Positions 43,609-55,100 of a stretch of DNA of 64,000 bases are shown here, piece after piece. Under the pieces are notes generated by a model that did no database searches, was not told the DNA's origin, and saw nothing but the letters and a program-made list of their open reading frames with translations. The translations under genes were made by a program, and so were the position numbers. The stretch's first letter is position 1. Each line of letters begins with the position of its first letter. The stretch covers positions 1-64,000 of the forward strand of contig CANMFQ010000013.1 in NCBI GenBank assembly GCA_947497145.1, written 5' to 3'. Source of the DNA: an uncultured Flavobacteriaceae bacterium (lineage in GTDB: Bacteria; Bacteroidota; Bacteroidia; Flavobacteriales; Flavobacteriaceae).

Positions 43609-45213
43609 ATGCACCTAAAAACCACTCTTTTTTGTCTTCTTTTCTCCATTTTATTTTTTTCGTGTACCCAAGTAAAAAAAGAGCAAAAACCTGCTAAGCG
43701 TCCTAATATCGTCTTCATCATGTCAGACGACCATGCGTACCAAGCCATTAGCGCCTATAGCGACAAGCTTATTAAAACACCCAACATAGACCGTATAGCC
43801 AAAGAAGGCATGCTCTTTACAAATGCAAGCGTAACCAATAGTATTTGCGCTCCATCTCGCGCAGTAATCCTTACTGGTAAGCACTCGCACATTAATGGAA
43901 AAATCGACAATCGCTCTCCTTTTGACACCACCAATGTGACCTTCCCGCAACTACTAAAAAAAGCTGGATACCAAACAGCCATGTTTGGAAAGCTACATTT
44001 TGGCAACAACCCCAAAGGTTTTGATGAGTTTAAAATACTACCTGGTCAAGGCGATTACTACAACCCCGTTTTCAACACGCAAAAAGGAGACACAACCATT
44101 ACTGGCTATGTAACTGACATTATCACTGATCTTACCATTGATTGGCTTGAAAAACGCAGAGATACAGCAAAGCCATTTTTGTTGATGTATTTACACAAAG
44201 CACCACATCGCTCATGGATTCCGGCTAAAAGACATTACACAACCTTTACAAAAAAGATATTTCCATTACCCGAAACCTTATTTGACACGTACAAAACTAG
44301 AGGTAAGGCAGCAAAAACGGCAGAAATGAATATTCTTAAGCATATGATTTTGAATTACGACAATAAAATATATGCTGATGTTATTGATGAATTACAAATT
44401 GAAGACCGCAAACTTCACGACCCCTTAGACCGAATGACCGATGCGCAAAGAGCTTCTTGGACTGCCGTATACGACCCTATAAACACTGCTTTTAAAAACC
44501 AATACCCGCAAATGAATGATTCTACCCTAATGGTTTGGAAATACCAACGGTATATGCAAGACTATTTAGGCACTATTGCTGCGGTTGACGAAAACGTTGG
44601 GCGATTACTAAACTATTTAGACCAACAAAAACTTAGTGACAATACCCTAGTAGTGTACACCTCTGACCAAGGTTTTTATTTAGGAGAACACGGCTGGTTT
44701 GACAAACGGTTTATGTATGATGAATCTTTTAAAACTCCGCTACTTATTAAATGGCCCCACGTGATTACGCCGGGCACTACAGAAAATGAAATGGTACAAA
44801 ATCTAGATTTTGCACAAACCTTTTTAGAAATTGCTGGTATTACCGCTCCCGATGATATGCAAGGTAAAAGTTTAGTCCCGTTACTTAAAGGTGAAAAAGA
44901 AAAGTGGAATCGCGAAGCGGTATATTATCATTATTACGAATATCCTGCCGAACATGCTGTAAAAAGACACTATGGTATCGCCACCAAAAACTTTAAATTG
45001 ATTCATTTTTATTATGATGTAGATGAATGGGAATTGTACGACCGCAAAAAAGACCCTCAAGAAATAAATAATGTTATTAATGACCCTGCTTACGCCACCA
45101 CCGTAGCTGAATTAAAACAAAAACTTAAAGAACTCCGCATCAAATATAAAGATTCAGACAAGCTAAGTAATCAATACATTCAAATATATAAGGATAATGG
45201 GTGGATTGAGTAG
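43609..45213 (+). CDS. Sulfatase (formylglycine type), lipoprotein
   Basis: The 534-residue protein has a lipoprotein signal (LLFSILFFSCTQ). The metal-binding start RPNIVFIMSDDHAYQ gives the two Asp ligands. The maturation motif is SICAPSRAVILTGK, CxPSR with Cys80 to be converted to formylglycine. Further blocks are GYQTAMFGKLHFG (Lys/His), LMYLHKAPH and VVYTSDQGFYLGEHGWFDK. All catalytic elements are present, so it should cleave sulfate esters, most likely on an algal or animal polysaccharide. It is tethered to a membrane facing the periplasm or surface. The required sulfatase-maturating enzyme is not in the window. It is followed by a multihaem cytochrome and a SusCD pair. Confidence 0.92.
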   Translation: MHLKTTLFCLLFSILFFSCTQVKKEQKPAKRPNIVFIMSDDHAYQAISAYSDKLIKTPNIDRIAKEGMLFTNASVTNSICAPSRAVILTGKHSHINGKIDNRSPFDTTNVTFPQLLKKAGYQTAMFGKLHFGNNPKGFDEFKILPGQGDYYNPVFNTQKGDTTITGYVTDIITDLTIDWLEKRRDTAKPFLLMYLHKAPHRSWIPAKRHYTTFTKKIFPLPETLFDTYKTRGKAAKTAEMNILKHMILNYDNKIYADVIDELQIEDRKLHDPLDRMTDAQRASWTAVYDPINTAFKNQYPQMNDSTLMVWKYQRYMQDYLGTIAAVDENVGRLLNYLDQQKLSDNTLVVYTSDQGFYLGEHGWFDKRFMYDESFKTPLLIKWPHVITPGTTENEMVQNLDFAQTFLEIAGITAPDDMQGKSLVPLLKGEKEKWNREAVYYHYYEYPAEHAVKRHYGIATKNFKLIHFYYDVDEWELYDRKKDPQEINNVINDPAYATTVAELKQKLKELRIKYKDSDKLSNQYIQIYKDNGWIE

Positions 45214-45389
45214 ACATGCTAGTTTAAGTTCAACTTGAGATAAAGTAATAATAGCTTTTAATAGATAAAGTCGACTAAGGAAAAACTAAAATCACGTCCT
45301 TTAATTATTTCTACATGAATTTTAGTAGTTCGTTCACAGGCATTACTTTAAATACCTTATTTTCGTTAATCAATTGATTGTAAAATGTT

Positions 45390-46649
45390 ATGCAGCGCAC
45401 CAAGAACATGGTAAATAAAAGGATACTAAAAACATTCACCTTATTCGGAATTGCCTTTTCTTTATTATTTCTACTATGGAAATGCAAAAACAAAACCATA
45501 GCATCTGACTATCTTGAACCAACGGTTTTAGCGACACATTATAATGGCGAACAATTTGTTGGCTCAACAACATGTGCAGAGTGCCATGCAGACATATATG
45601 AATCTTATATGCACACGGCGCATTACAATACTTCATCTAAAGCCACTGAACATAGTATAAAAGGTAGCTTTAAAAAAGGAAAAAACACTTTAGAACTTCA
45701 AGATGCCACATTAACAATGCTTCAAAAGGGAGCTTCTTTTTATCAAGAAACTGAATTTAAATTTAATCATAAAAAAAAATCTTCTTCCAAATTAGATATA
45801 GTCATTGGCTCTGGTGTAAAAGGGCAAACCTATCTACATTGGGAAGACGATAAGCTTTACCAACTTCAAGCATCATACTTCACTCCAACAAATAGCTGGA
45901 TAAATAGTCCTAGTTTTCCAAAAAGCAGCTTAAAAAGACCAATTACTGATGCCTGCTTAAAATGTCATGTAACATTTGCTAAAAACAAAGATTATTCTGG
46001 AAAAAGCAACACTTACGATACGAGTAAAATCATTTATGGAATTGACTGCGAGCGTTGTCATAGACCAAGTGCAAAACATGTAACCTACCACAGAGCCAAC
46101 CCAAATGACTTAAAACCCAAACACATCATTAAAATAGACACCCTAAACAGAACCCAACATCTTGATATTTGCGCACAATGCCACTCTGGTTTACGAGCCC
46201 GACAACTCAAAGAAAACCCATTTTCTTTTTTAACTGGAGAACGTTTAGATGATTATGCTAAAAACTACAATTCAAATTGGTCAAAAGGTACACTTGACGT
46301 GCACGGTAATCAATATGGGCTCTTAAAAAGCAGTAAATGTTTTAAAAATTCTGAGACATTAAATTGTACAACCTGCCACAACCCACATGAAAACCAAAGA
46401 GCTAAGCACAGCTTTTTTAATCAAAAGTGTATTTCATGTCACAATGAAGCCACTACAACTTGCAGTGCTTCAGCAGATACAACGAAACACATGGACAATA
46501 ACTGTATTGCCTGCCATATGCCTCTTTCGCCATCAAAATCAATGAAACTACAATTAAATAAAAACAGCCCTGAAACCCCAGTCTACATCAGAACGCATTT
46601 AATAGATATCTATCCAGAGGTGATTTCTTCACCAGAAGCTTCACAATAG
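45390..46649 (+). CDS. Multihaem c-type cytochrome (seven CxxCH motifs)
   Basis: The 419-residue secreted protein has an N-terminal membrane/signal segment (LKTFTLFGIAFSLLFLLWKCK) and seven haem-binding motifs: CAECH, CLKCH, CERCH, CAQCH, CTTCH, CISCH and CIACH. The first block VGSTTCAECHADIYESYMHTAHY is typical of the cytochrome c554-like family. A second Met at 45408 (MVNKRILK) is an equally good start. It is an electron-transfer protein of the periplasm or outer membrane. It is commonly seen in flavobacteria near ASPIC/FG-GAP proteins; one lies at 52116. The electron donor and acceptor are not known. Confidence 0.85.
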   Translation: MQRTKNMVNKRILKTFTLFGIAFSLLFLLWKCKNKTIASDYLEPTVLATHYNGEQFVGSTTCAECHADIYESYMHTAHYNTSSKATEHSIKGSFKKGKNTLELQDATLTMLQKGASFYQETEFKFNHKKKSSSKLDIVIGSGVKGQTYLHWEDDKLYQLQASYFTPTNSWINSPSFPKSSLKRPITDACLKCHVTFAKNKDYSGKSNTYDTSKIIYGIDCERCHRPSAKHVTYHRANPNDLKPKHIIKIDTLNRTQHLDICAQCHSGLRARQLKENPFSFLTGERLDDYAKNYNSNWSKGTLDVHGNQYGLLKSSKCFKNSETLNCTTCHNPHENQRAKHSFFNQKCISCHNEATTTCSASADTTKHMDNNCIACHMPLSPSKSMKLQLNKNSPETPVYIRTHLIDIYPEVISSPEASQ

Positions 46650-46865
46650 TTTCAGCTACTAAAATTACCTGATAGACAAGTTATCTTTGTTGACACAATA
46701 AATCATCTATTGATAACTAAGACAAACACGCTAATTAAAAAATATTCATTTTTACCGTATTAGACATTAATGCACTACAAATCAACCTATTTAACAATGT
46801 AGCCGATTTCATAATCTAACATTATATACTTCTTTTTTTAAATTTCTTGGGAATTTCTTAACAAA

Positions 46866-46895
46866 ATTGGTCAACTAACATTTTTTGTATATTTT
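46866..46895 (+). promoter_or_regulatory. Candidate susCD promoter
   Basis: ATTG (46866-46869), an 18-nt spacer and TATATTTT (46888-46895) give a leader of about 80 nt before the susC-like ATG. The match is moderate. The rest of 46650-46984 is AT-rich with no gene. Confidence 0.35.
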
Positions 46896-46984
46896 TAGCT
46901 TTTAATAGATTTTTAACAATAACATCGTAGGAACTAAACTACAAACAAACTCATTTTTTAACTAACTTTAAATTTAACATCTTT

Positions 46985-49900
46985 ATGAAGACTACGCTAT
47001 TTAAAAGTTTCATGCTGGTTGGCGCATTTTTGTGCTATGGACTAGTACATGCACAGACGGTGTCTGGTACAGTGTCTGATGAAACAGGGCCACTGCCAGG
47101 TGCCAATGTCATAGTGAAAGGTACAACCAATGGTACACAAACAGATTTTGATGGAAACTACACCATCAATGCAGCATCAGATGCAACATTGGTATTTAGT
47201 TATATTGGTTACAAAGCAACAGAAGTAGCCATAAACGGGCAATCTACAATTAACGTTACCTTACAAGAAGATGCTAGCAAACTAGATGAAGTAATTGTAA
47301 CAGGATATGGTACACAGGCCAAGAAAGATTTAACAGGTGCTGTAGCCGTAGTTGACACCGAAGAGTTATTAGCAACGCCTGCTACCACTTTTGCGCAACA
47401 ACTACAAGGTAGAGCTGCAGGGGTAAGCATTATTAATGATGCAAGACCTGGCGGTGAAGCTACCGTACGTATCCGTGGTTTTGGTACTGTAGGTAATAAT
47501 GACCCCTTATATGTTATTGATGGTGTACCTACGCAAGCACAATCAAACTTAAACCCTAATGATATTGAATCATTACAAATATTGAAAGATGCCTCTGCTG
47601 CATCGATTTATGGTTCAAGAGCTGCGAATGGTGTTATTATCATCACAACGAAAAAAGGTAAATTAGGAAAACCAACCATTACTTACGACAGCTATTATGG
47701 TATTCAAAATGCAGCTGAAAATGTAGAAGCATTAAATGCAGAAGAATTAGGAAGGTATTTATATTTAGCCGATTTGTATGCTGGTAAAGAGCCTTCACAT
47801 GGACAATATACATTTGGTCCAAATGGTGAGGTTACTATCCCTGATTATGTATTTCCAAGTAGAGGTGCTGAAGGTACTCCTGAAGTTGACCCTAGTCTTT
47901 ATGCTTTGGAGGAAGGTAATATTTATGCCATTACACGATCTGCTGATACCAATTGGTGGAAAGAAGTTACAAGATCGGCACCTATTAAAAGCCACAATAT
48001 ATCAGCTTCTGGTGCTACAGACAAAGCACGCTATTCTTTTTCGTTAGGGTATTTTTCTGCAGATTATATCACGAAGTTTTCAAGCTATGACCGAGTATCA
48101 TTAAGAGCAAATACCGAATTTAAAGCGCTCAATGATAAGTTAACAATTGGTGAGAATTTCACAGCATCCTTTGACAATCAAAAAGGAGACTTTAATAATG
48201 ATCAAGAACAAAATGCAGTATCCGCAGGATATAAACACCATCCATTGTTACCTATTTATGATATTGCTGGTAACTTTGCAGGGAGTAGAGGTGCTAACCT
48301 AGGAAACAACTTCAACCCGTATGCCAACTTAAAAAGAAATGAAGATGATCGTACGTATCGACTACGTCTTTTAGGTAACGTTTTTGCTGATTATGCCCTG
48401 ACGCCAAACTTGAAGATAAGAACCAGTTTTGGTGTTGACGCTAGAGTACAAAGAGAAAGAGACTTGGGGCGTCCGCAACCTGAATATGTAGAGGGTAACT
48501 TTGTCAACGAGTCAACAGCAAGAGAAGAATATGAATACCAATGGACCTGGCAAAATACCTTAAGCTATTCTAAAACCTTTAATGAAGACCACAATTTCAG
48601 TGCTTATGTTGGTGTTGAATCAATACAACAGTTTGAAGAGCGTTTTGAAGCTAGCAGACAGCGTTTTGCTTTTGAAACTACGAACATTTTAAGTTATTTA
48701 GACTTAGGTAATGCCACTACGGCATCAAATAGAGGTTATGTAGAACAGGATTATTCGCTATGGTCTCAGTTTGGAAAAATAAATTATGATTATAAAGGAA
48801 AATATCTAGCACAATTTATCCTTAGAAATGATTCTTCTTCACGTTTTTTATCAGCTAAAAGGAGTGCGGTATTCCCTGCCTTTAGTTTAGGATGGAGAAT
48901 TTCTGATGAAAGCTTTATGGAAGATGTCGATTGGATTAATAATTTAAAACTAAGATACGGTTGGGGACAAACAGGTAACCAACAAATAGGTGATTATAAC
49001 GCATTTACGACCTTCCGCTCTGATATCCTTACTGGAGGCTATCCTATTGATGGGTCTACAAGTTCACCACGAATTGGTTTTTCAACAGGAGCCTTCGGTA
49101 ATCCAAATGCTAAATGGGAAACTACAACTTCCAACAATATTGGTCTGGATTTAGTAATGTTGGATAGCAAAATCACGTTTAATTTAGACCTTTGGAATCG
49201 AATCACCAGAGACATGTTATTTCGTACACCAGTAACCTATACCGCAGGTCAAGCTGATGAACCACGTTTTAATGTTGGTGGTTTAACCAATAAAGGTATA
49301 GATGTCAGTTTAGGCTTTAGAGACCAAAAAGGCGATTTTAGTTATGGTATTAGTGGTAATATTTCAGCTTACAAAAACAATGTAGACTTTTTAAGCGATA
49401 GCCCTGATACACGATTTTTTGGTAACTCAAGAAGGGTTCCTTCTTTAAACGTTACCCAAGCAGGAAGTCCATTATCATCATTCTTTGGTTACAAAACGGT
49501 AGGTATATTTCAATCGCAGGCTGAAGCAGATGCATGGCCAGAATATGGCGATTACAATGCTCCGGGTAAATTTAAAGTTGCCGACATCAACAATGACGGT
49601 GTAATTAATGATGACGACCGTACTATTATCGGTAGTCCACACCCTGATTTCACTTATGGTCTTAACCTTGATTTAGCGTACAAAAATTTAAGTTTAAACG
49701 TTTTCGCAAATGGATCACAAGGCAATGAAATATATAACTATGTACGCTATTTTGCAGATTTCAACACCTTTCAAGGTAACCGTTCTAAGCGTGCATTGTA
49801 TGATGCATGGCAACCAAGCAACCCTACAGCCCCTGTTAGCCAATGGGTAGCCGCCAACCCTAACGCAACATCACCTATTCCTGATGCTGATGATGCAGTT

Positions 49901-50185
49901 AGTAGTAGACCTTCTACCTATTTTATTGAAGATGGTAGCTTCTTTAGACTTAAAAATGTACAGTTAACCTATAATTTTGATCAAAAAGTACTAGAAAGCA
50001 TAGGCGGCATATCAAGAGCATCTATTTATGTACAAGGTCAAAATTTAGCTACCTTTACGAAATATTCTGGTTTAAATCCTGAGATTCAAACCTCAAGCGA
50101 CCAAACACCTACTCTTGGTTATGATGGCGGTTATTTACCTGTATCCCGAACGTTCCTGCTTGGATTGAACATAACTTTAAATTAA
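46985..50185 (+). CDS. SusC/RagA-family TonB-linked outer-membrane protein
   Basis: This is a TonB-dependent importer that works with a SusD-like lipoprotein to take up oligomers. The 1066-residue protein has a signal peptide (1-23, ending HAQ) and a carboxypeptidase-D-like N-terminal domain (about 25-105, VSGTVSDETGPLPGANVIVKGTTNGTQTDFDGNY). The SusC TonB-box region is LDEVIVTGYGTQAKKDLTGAV. A plug domain (about 120-225, with DPLYVIDGVP and ILKDASAASIYGSRAANGVI) and a barrel to the C-terminal aromatic strand (LPVSRTFLLGLNITLN) follow. No regulatory STN domain is present. It pairs with the SusD gene 19 bp downstream. Confidence 0.96.
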   Translation: MKTTLFKSFMLVGAFLCYGLVHAQTVSGTVSDETGPLPGANVIVKGTTNGTQTDFDGNYTINAASDATLVFSYIGYKATEVAINGQSTINVTLQEDASKLDEVIVTGYGTQAKKDLTGAVAVVDTEELLATPATTFAQQLQGRAAGVSIINDARPGGEATVRIRGFGTVGNNDPLYVIDGVPTQAQSNLNPNDIESLQILKDASAASIYGSRAANGVIIITTKKGKLGKPTITYDSYYGIQNAAENVEALNAEELGRYLYLADLYAGKEPSHGQYTFGPNGEVTIPDYVFPSRGAEGTPEVDPSLYALEEGNIYAITRSADTNWWKEVTRSAPIKSHNISASGATDKARYSFSLGYFSADYITKFSSYDRVSLRANTEFKALNDKLTIGENFTASFDNQKGDFNNDQEQNAVSAGYKHHPLLPIYDIAGNFAGSRGANLGNNFNPYANLKRNEDDRTYRLRLLGNVFADYALTPNLKIRTSFGVDARVQRERDLGRPQPEYVEGNFVNESTAREEYEYQWTWQNTLSYSKTFNEDHNFSAYVGVESIQQFEERFEASRQRFAFETTNILSYLDLGNATTASNRGYVEQDYSLWSQFGKINYDYKGKYLAQFILRNDSSSRFLSAKRSAVFPAFSLGWRISDESFMEDVDWINNLKLRYGWGQTGNQQIGDYNAFTTFRSDILTGGYPIDGSTSSPRIGFSTGAFGNPNAKWETTTSNNIGLDLVMLDSKITFNLDLWNRITRDMLFRTPVTYTAGQADEPRFNVGGLTNKGIDVSLGFRDQKGDFSYGISGNISAYKNNVDFLSDSPDTRFFGNSRRVPSLNVTQAGSPLSSFFGYKTVGIFQSQAEADAWPEYGDYNAPGKFKVADINNDGVINDDDRTIIGSPHPDFTYGLNLDLAYKNLSLNVFANGSQGNEIYNYVRYFADFNTFQGNRSKRALYDAWQPSNPTAPVSQWVAANPNATSPIPDADDAVSSRPSTYFIEDGSFFRLKNVQLTYNFDQKVLESIGGISRASIYVQGQNLATFTKYSGLNPEIQTSSDQTPTLGYDGGYLPVSRTFLLGLNITLN

Positions 50186-50204
50186 TTTTAAAAATTATTC
50201 ATAT

Positions 50205-51959
50205 ATGAAAACTAAAAATATAATTTTCACTGCCTGCATCGCTATCATGATGTTTATAACAGGCTGTACGGATGAATATTTAACACGAGAACCCGAAGGT
50301 AGTTTTAGTGTATCAGATGTAACAACTGCTGACGGTGTTGAAGGCTTATTATTAGGTGCCTACAATATGGTACCTGGTGGCGGCCTTACTGGGCAAACTT
50401 GGCACAACGACATACACAGTTGGGTATTTAATATCGCCTCTGATGATGCCTTAAAAGGCACTGACGCGGGTGACCAACCTGAACAATCATTCATTGAAGC
50501 CTATGATTTTCAATCATTTAACGTACATATTAGAAATAAATGGTGGGGTCTTTACAAGGGCGTTGCGGCTACAAACATTGTGCTTACTACTTTACCCAAT
50601 GTAGAAGACATCAATGATGCTCGTAGAGCACAAGTTATTGCTGAAGCGCGCTTTTTAAGAGGATTATTTCATTTTGAAGCGAGAAAAATGTGGAGAATGC
50701 CCACTTACGTGAGTGATGAAAACTTTGACCTTAATGATTTAGAAAGTACCAAAGTACCTAATGACCGTGAAATTTGGCCTTTGATAGAAGCTGATTTTGA
50801 AGCTGCGGCAGCTGTTTTACCAACAACCCAAAGTGAAGTAGGTAGACCAACCAGTTGGGCTGCTAAAGCATTTTTAGCAAAAGCAAAAATGTACCAAGGT
50901 TGGGATGCTGATGGTAATGCCAATACGGCAAAATTAAGTGAAGCTAAAGTTATCTTAGATGAAATTGTAAATGATGGTCCTTTCTCGCTCGTTCCTAAAT
51001 TTGAAGACAATTTCTTAGTTGCTACAAGAAACAATGCAGAATCAATCTTTGAAGTACAGTACGCTATTAGTCAATCGTCAGGTGATGCTTCAAATAGAGG
51101 GATTGGTTTAGCGCACCCTTATACAGATCCATGGGGTTGCTGTGGTTTCTACCAAGCATCACAAAACTTAGTGAATGCCTATAAAACTGAAGATGGTTTA
51201 CCATTATTAGATAATTTTGACGACGAAGATGTAAGTGCAGAAGTAGATGAAACCACCACCCTTTCAACCTATACAGGTACTTTAGACCCAAGATTAGATC
51301 ACACGGTAGGTCGCCCTGGTATTTTGTACAAAGGTTTCAAAATTTATCAAAATGATTTTGTACGTGACATTACCTATGCAGGGCCATTTTTCAGTATGAA
51401 ACATGTTGCAGAACCTGAAAATCATGGTCAAGGAGGCTGGCAAAACCTGTCTGCTAACAACTACAGAATTATGCGTTACGACATGATTTTGTTATGGCTT
51501 GCAGAAGCTGAAGTAGAAATAGGTAGTTTAGAACGTGCAAGAGAGCTCGTAAATATGATTCGCATGAGAGCCTCAAATCCTGATGATTTTGTTCCTAAAG
51601 CAATTCAAGGAGAAGAACGAAATGACTTTACGGTTGTTGAAGATGAACCCGCTGCAAATTATGAAATTGCTACCTATGATACAGCATGGACAGATAAAGA
51701 TGTTGCTAGAAAAGCAGTTCGTTTTGAAACGCGTTTAGAGTTTGCCTTAGAAGGTCATCGTTTCTTTGATTTACAACGATGGGGTATTGCCGCAGAAACA
51801 CTTAATGCCTATATCGCTAGTGAATCACAACATAGAAACTATTTGCAAGGAAAAACATTTACCGAAGGAAAACATGAATTTTTCCCTATTCCTATTGAAG
51901 CAATTGACAGATCAGCTGTTGAAGGACAACCAACGTTAACACAAGATCCAGCATACTAA
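50205..51959 (+). CDS. SusD/RagB-family nutrient-binding lipoprotein
   Basis: This is the outer-membrane lid protein of the SusCD importer. The 584-residue protein has a lipoprotein signal ending MMFITGCTDEYLTREPEGSF. The N-terminal SusD-like domain has NKWWGLYKGVAATNIVL and AEARFLRGLFHFEARKMW. The C-terminal domain has RLEFALEGHRFFDLQRWG and GKHEFFPIPIEAIDRS. The length is typical. It is followed by a terminator, so the operon is susC-susD. Substrate is unknown; the nearby sulfatase hints at a sulfated glycan. Confidence 0.95.
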   Translation: MKTKNIIFTACIAIMMFITGCTDEYLTREPEGSFSVSDVTTADGVEGLLLGAYNMVPGGGLTGQTWHNDIHSWVFNIASDDALKGTDAGDQPEQSFIEAYDFQSFNVHIRNKWWGLYKGVAATNIVLTTLPNVEDINDARRAQVIAEARFLRGLFHFEARKMWRMPTYVSDENFDLNDLESTKVPNDREIWPLIEADFEAAAAVLPTTQSEVGRPTSWAAKAFLAKAKMYQGWDADGNANTAKLSEAKVILDEIVNDGPFSLVPKFEDNFLVATRNNAESIFEVQYAISQSSGDASNRGIGLAHPYTDPWGCCGFYQASQNLVNAYKTEDGLPLLDNFDDEDVSAEVDETTTLSTYTGTLDPRLDHTVGRPGILYKGFKIYQNDFVRDITYAGPFFSMKHVAEPENHGQGGWQNLSANNYRIMRYDMILLWLAEAEVEIGSLERARELVNMIRMRASNPDDFVPKAIQGEERNDFTVVEDEPAANYEIATYDTAWTDKDVARKAVRFETRLEFALEGHRFFDLQRWGIAAETLNAYIASESQHRNYLQGKTFTEGKHEFFPIPIEAIDRSAVEGQPTLTQDPAY

Positions 51960-51997
51960 GCAATATCAAATATAGCTTGTACAAGCTAAAATAAACG

Positions 51998-52039
51998 AAA
52001 AAGACCATGGGTAATTTTTTACCAATCATGGTCTTTTTT
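51998..52039 (+). terminator. Terminator after susD
   Basis: AAAAAGACCATG / CATGGTCTTTTTT (51998-52009 and 52027-52039) with an inner GGTAA/TTACC pairing and a T6 tract. Confidence 0.9.
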
Positions 52040-52115
52040 GTATTTTTAAACCTTCTTTATTACTACAATAAAGATTCCTTTTTTCAATTCGATTTTCTTA
52101 AGAAACATTCCTGCA

Positions 52116-55100
52116 ATGACCAAGAATTTACTTTTCGTATTTTTAACTGCACTTTTTTTTTCAGCATGCAATAGCGATGAAAAAAAACTATTCAAATTGC
52201 TTCCCTCAACCCATACCGGTATTGATTTCAACAATACAATTGTTGAAGTTGATAGCTCAAATATTTTAAACAACGAATATATTTTTAATGGTGGTGGCGT
52301 AGCCATAGGTGATTTTAACAACGATGAGAAGCCCGATATTTTCTTTACAGGAAACCAAGTATCTAATAAACTATATCTCAATGAAGGAAATTTCAAATTT
52401 CAAGATGTTTCTTCAATAGCAGGTATTGAAGCAATTGACAAATGGAGCACCGGTGTAGCTTTGGCTGATATTAATGCAGACGGCTGGCTTGATATCTATG
52501 TATGTGCAGCCATGTTACCTTCTGAAGAACAACGATCAAATATGCTTTTTGTACATCAAGGTTTAGACGAAAAGGGACATCCAAAATTCAAAGAAATGGC
52601 TAAAGTTTACGGTATCGCAGAAAGCCGTAATAGTATGGGAGCTACATTTTTTGATTATGACAAAGACGGCCTCTTAGATCTATATGTATTAAACAATGAG
52701 CAGGTACACACCTTACCCACCAATTACAGACCTAAAATTACTGACGGAAGTGCTATAAGCAATGATCGATTATACCACAATAATGGGGATGGCACTTTTA
52801 CTGATGTAACCCTAGCTGCTGGTATTACAATTGAAGGTTTTGGGTTGAGCATTGCCGTAGCGGATATTAATTATGACGGATGGCCTGATCTACATATAAG
52901 TAATGATTACCTCACTAATGACCTGCTATACATTAACAATCAAGACGGTACTTTTTCAAACAAAATAAAAGATAATATAAAGCATCAAAGCAAATTTTCA
53001 ATGGGTTCTGATATTGCCGATTATAACAATGATGGGTATGTAGACATCATCACTTTAGATATGTTGGCAGAAACTAATTATCGAATGAAAACCACTATAG
53101 GTAATAATAATTATATCAATTACATCTTTAATAAACGGTGGAATTACGAATACCAATACACCAGAAACATGTTACACATGGGCAATGGACCTGATCTTCC
53201 CTTTAGCGAAATTGGGCTTATGGCAGGAGTAAGTAAAACTGACTGGAGTTGGTCTCCCTTATTTGTAGATATGGACAATGACGGCTACCGTGACTTATTG
53301 ATTACCAATGGTTTTCCACGTGATATTACCGACAAAGATTTTGGTGATTACAATTTAACCGTAAGTCAATTTCTTAGTCCTATTAAAATTTTAGATTCCA
53401 TTCCTATTGTAAAAATTCCTAATTATGCTTTTAAAAATAATAAAGATGGAATTTTTACAGACACCAGCACACTTTGGGGTATCGATATTCCTTCTTTCTC
53501 TAATGGGGCAGCTTTCGCTGACCTAGATCTTGATGGTGATATGGATTATATTGTAAACAACATTAATGAAGAAGCGTTTGTCTTTGAGAATACGCTCAGC
53601 GCCAAAAATGAAGCTACAAACCAATTTTTAAAAATTAAATTACAAGGACCAAAATCAAATCCGCTAGGAATAGGAACAAAATTAACTATCAGATTTAATG
53701 ACAATACTTTTCAATACTTAGAACATTACCTAACCAGAGGCTATATGTCTTCTATAGAACCAACCGTTCATTTTGGCTTAGGAGATCATCAAGAAATTGC
53801 TGCTGTAGAAGTACTATGGCCCGATGGTAAGTATCAGAAAATTTCGAAAACAGCAAGCAATCAAATCCTCAAAATAAACTATACTAATGCAGAAGTAATT
53901 CAACTATCTGCCTTATCATTTCCATTAATACCCAAAACCAATAAACCCCTATTCAACGAAGTTTCAAAAGAAAAAGGAATTGATTACACTCATAAAGAAC
54001 GTGATTTTATAGATTACAACATACAACGTGTATTACCTCATAAACTGACTCAAAATGGTCCATGTATTGCTACTGGAGATGTAAATAAAGATGGCTTAGA
54101 AGATTTTATTATAGGAAGTTCAAGCACCTATTCTCCTCAGTTATTTTTACAACAAGTAGACGGATCTTTCGTTCAAAAACCATTATTTACAGAAAAAAAT
54201 GACAAGCTATATGAAGAAGAAAGTATGGTTTTATTCGATTTAGAAAATGATGGTGATTTGGACCTTTACCTAGTTTCAGGAAGTAATGAATTTGAAAAGG
54301 ATAGTGAAAACTACACGGATAGATTATTGATTAATGACGGAACAGGTGTATTTACTTCTGGTATAGGAAAAATGCCTAAAATTAATGCAAGCGGTGCAGT
54401 TGTAAAAGCTCAAGACTTTGATCAAGATGGCTTTACTGATCTTTTCATAGGCGGAAGAACGCCTGTAGCACAATTTCCGAAGCCCGAAAAAAGCTACTTA
54501 TTAAAAAATATAAATGGCGTATTAACAGATGTAACTCAAAAATATGCTTCTCAATTATCTCAAATAGGGATGATAACAGATGCCACTTGGGCAGATGTAG
54601 ATGCTGACAATTTAGTTGATCTTATTGTTGTTGGCGAACTTATGCCGATAACCATCTTTAAAAACAATAAAACTTCCTTTACAAAACTTGAACAAAATGG
54701 CTTAGAAACCATTTTTGGTTGGTGGGAAAGCATTGCATCGGGCGATTTTGACAATGATGGCGATATAGATTTTGTTGTGGGAAACCTTGGAGCAAATAAT
54801 TTTTTACAGCCTTCGGAAGACAAACCTGTAACTATACTCGCCAAAGATTTTGACAACAATGGTAGCGTTGACCCTGTAATGTTCGCTTACCTAAAAAAAG
54901 ATCGTAATAGTTACGCCTCTTTTCCTGTAAATTTTTGGGGAGACCTATCTGCTCAAAGTCCATTATTTAGGTCAAAGTTTAAACTATTTAAAGAATATGC
55001 TAAAACTACCCAAAAAGACCTTTTTACAACTCAAGAATTAGAAGGCTCTAAAAAACTAATTGGCAACTATGATAAAACCAGTTATGTTGAAAATTTAGGT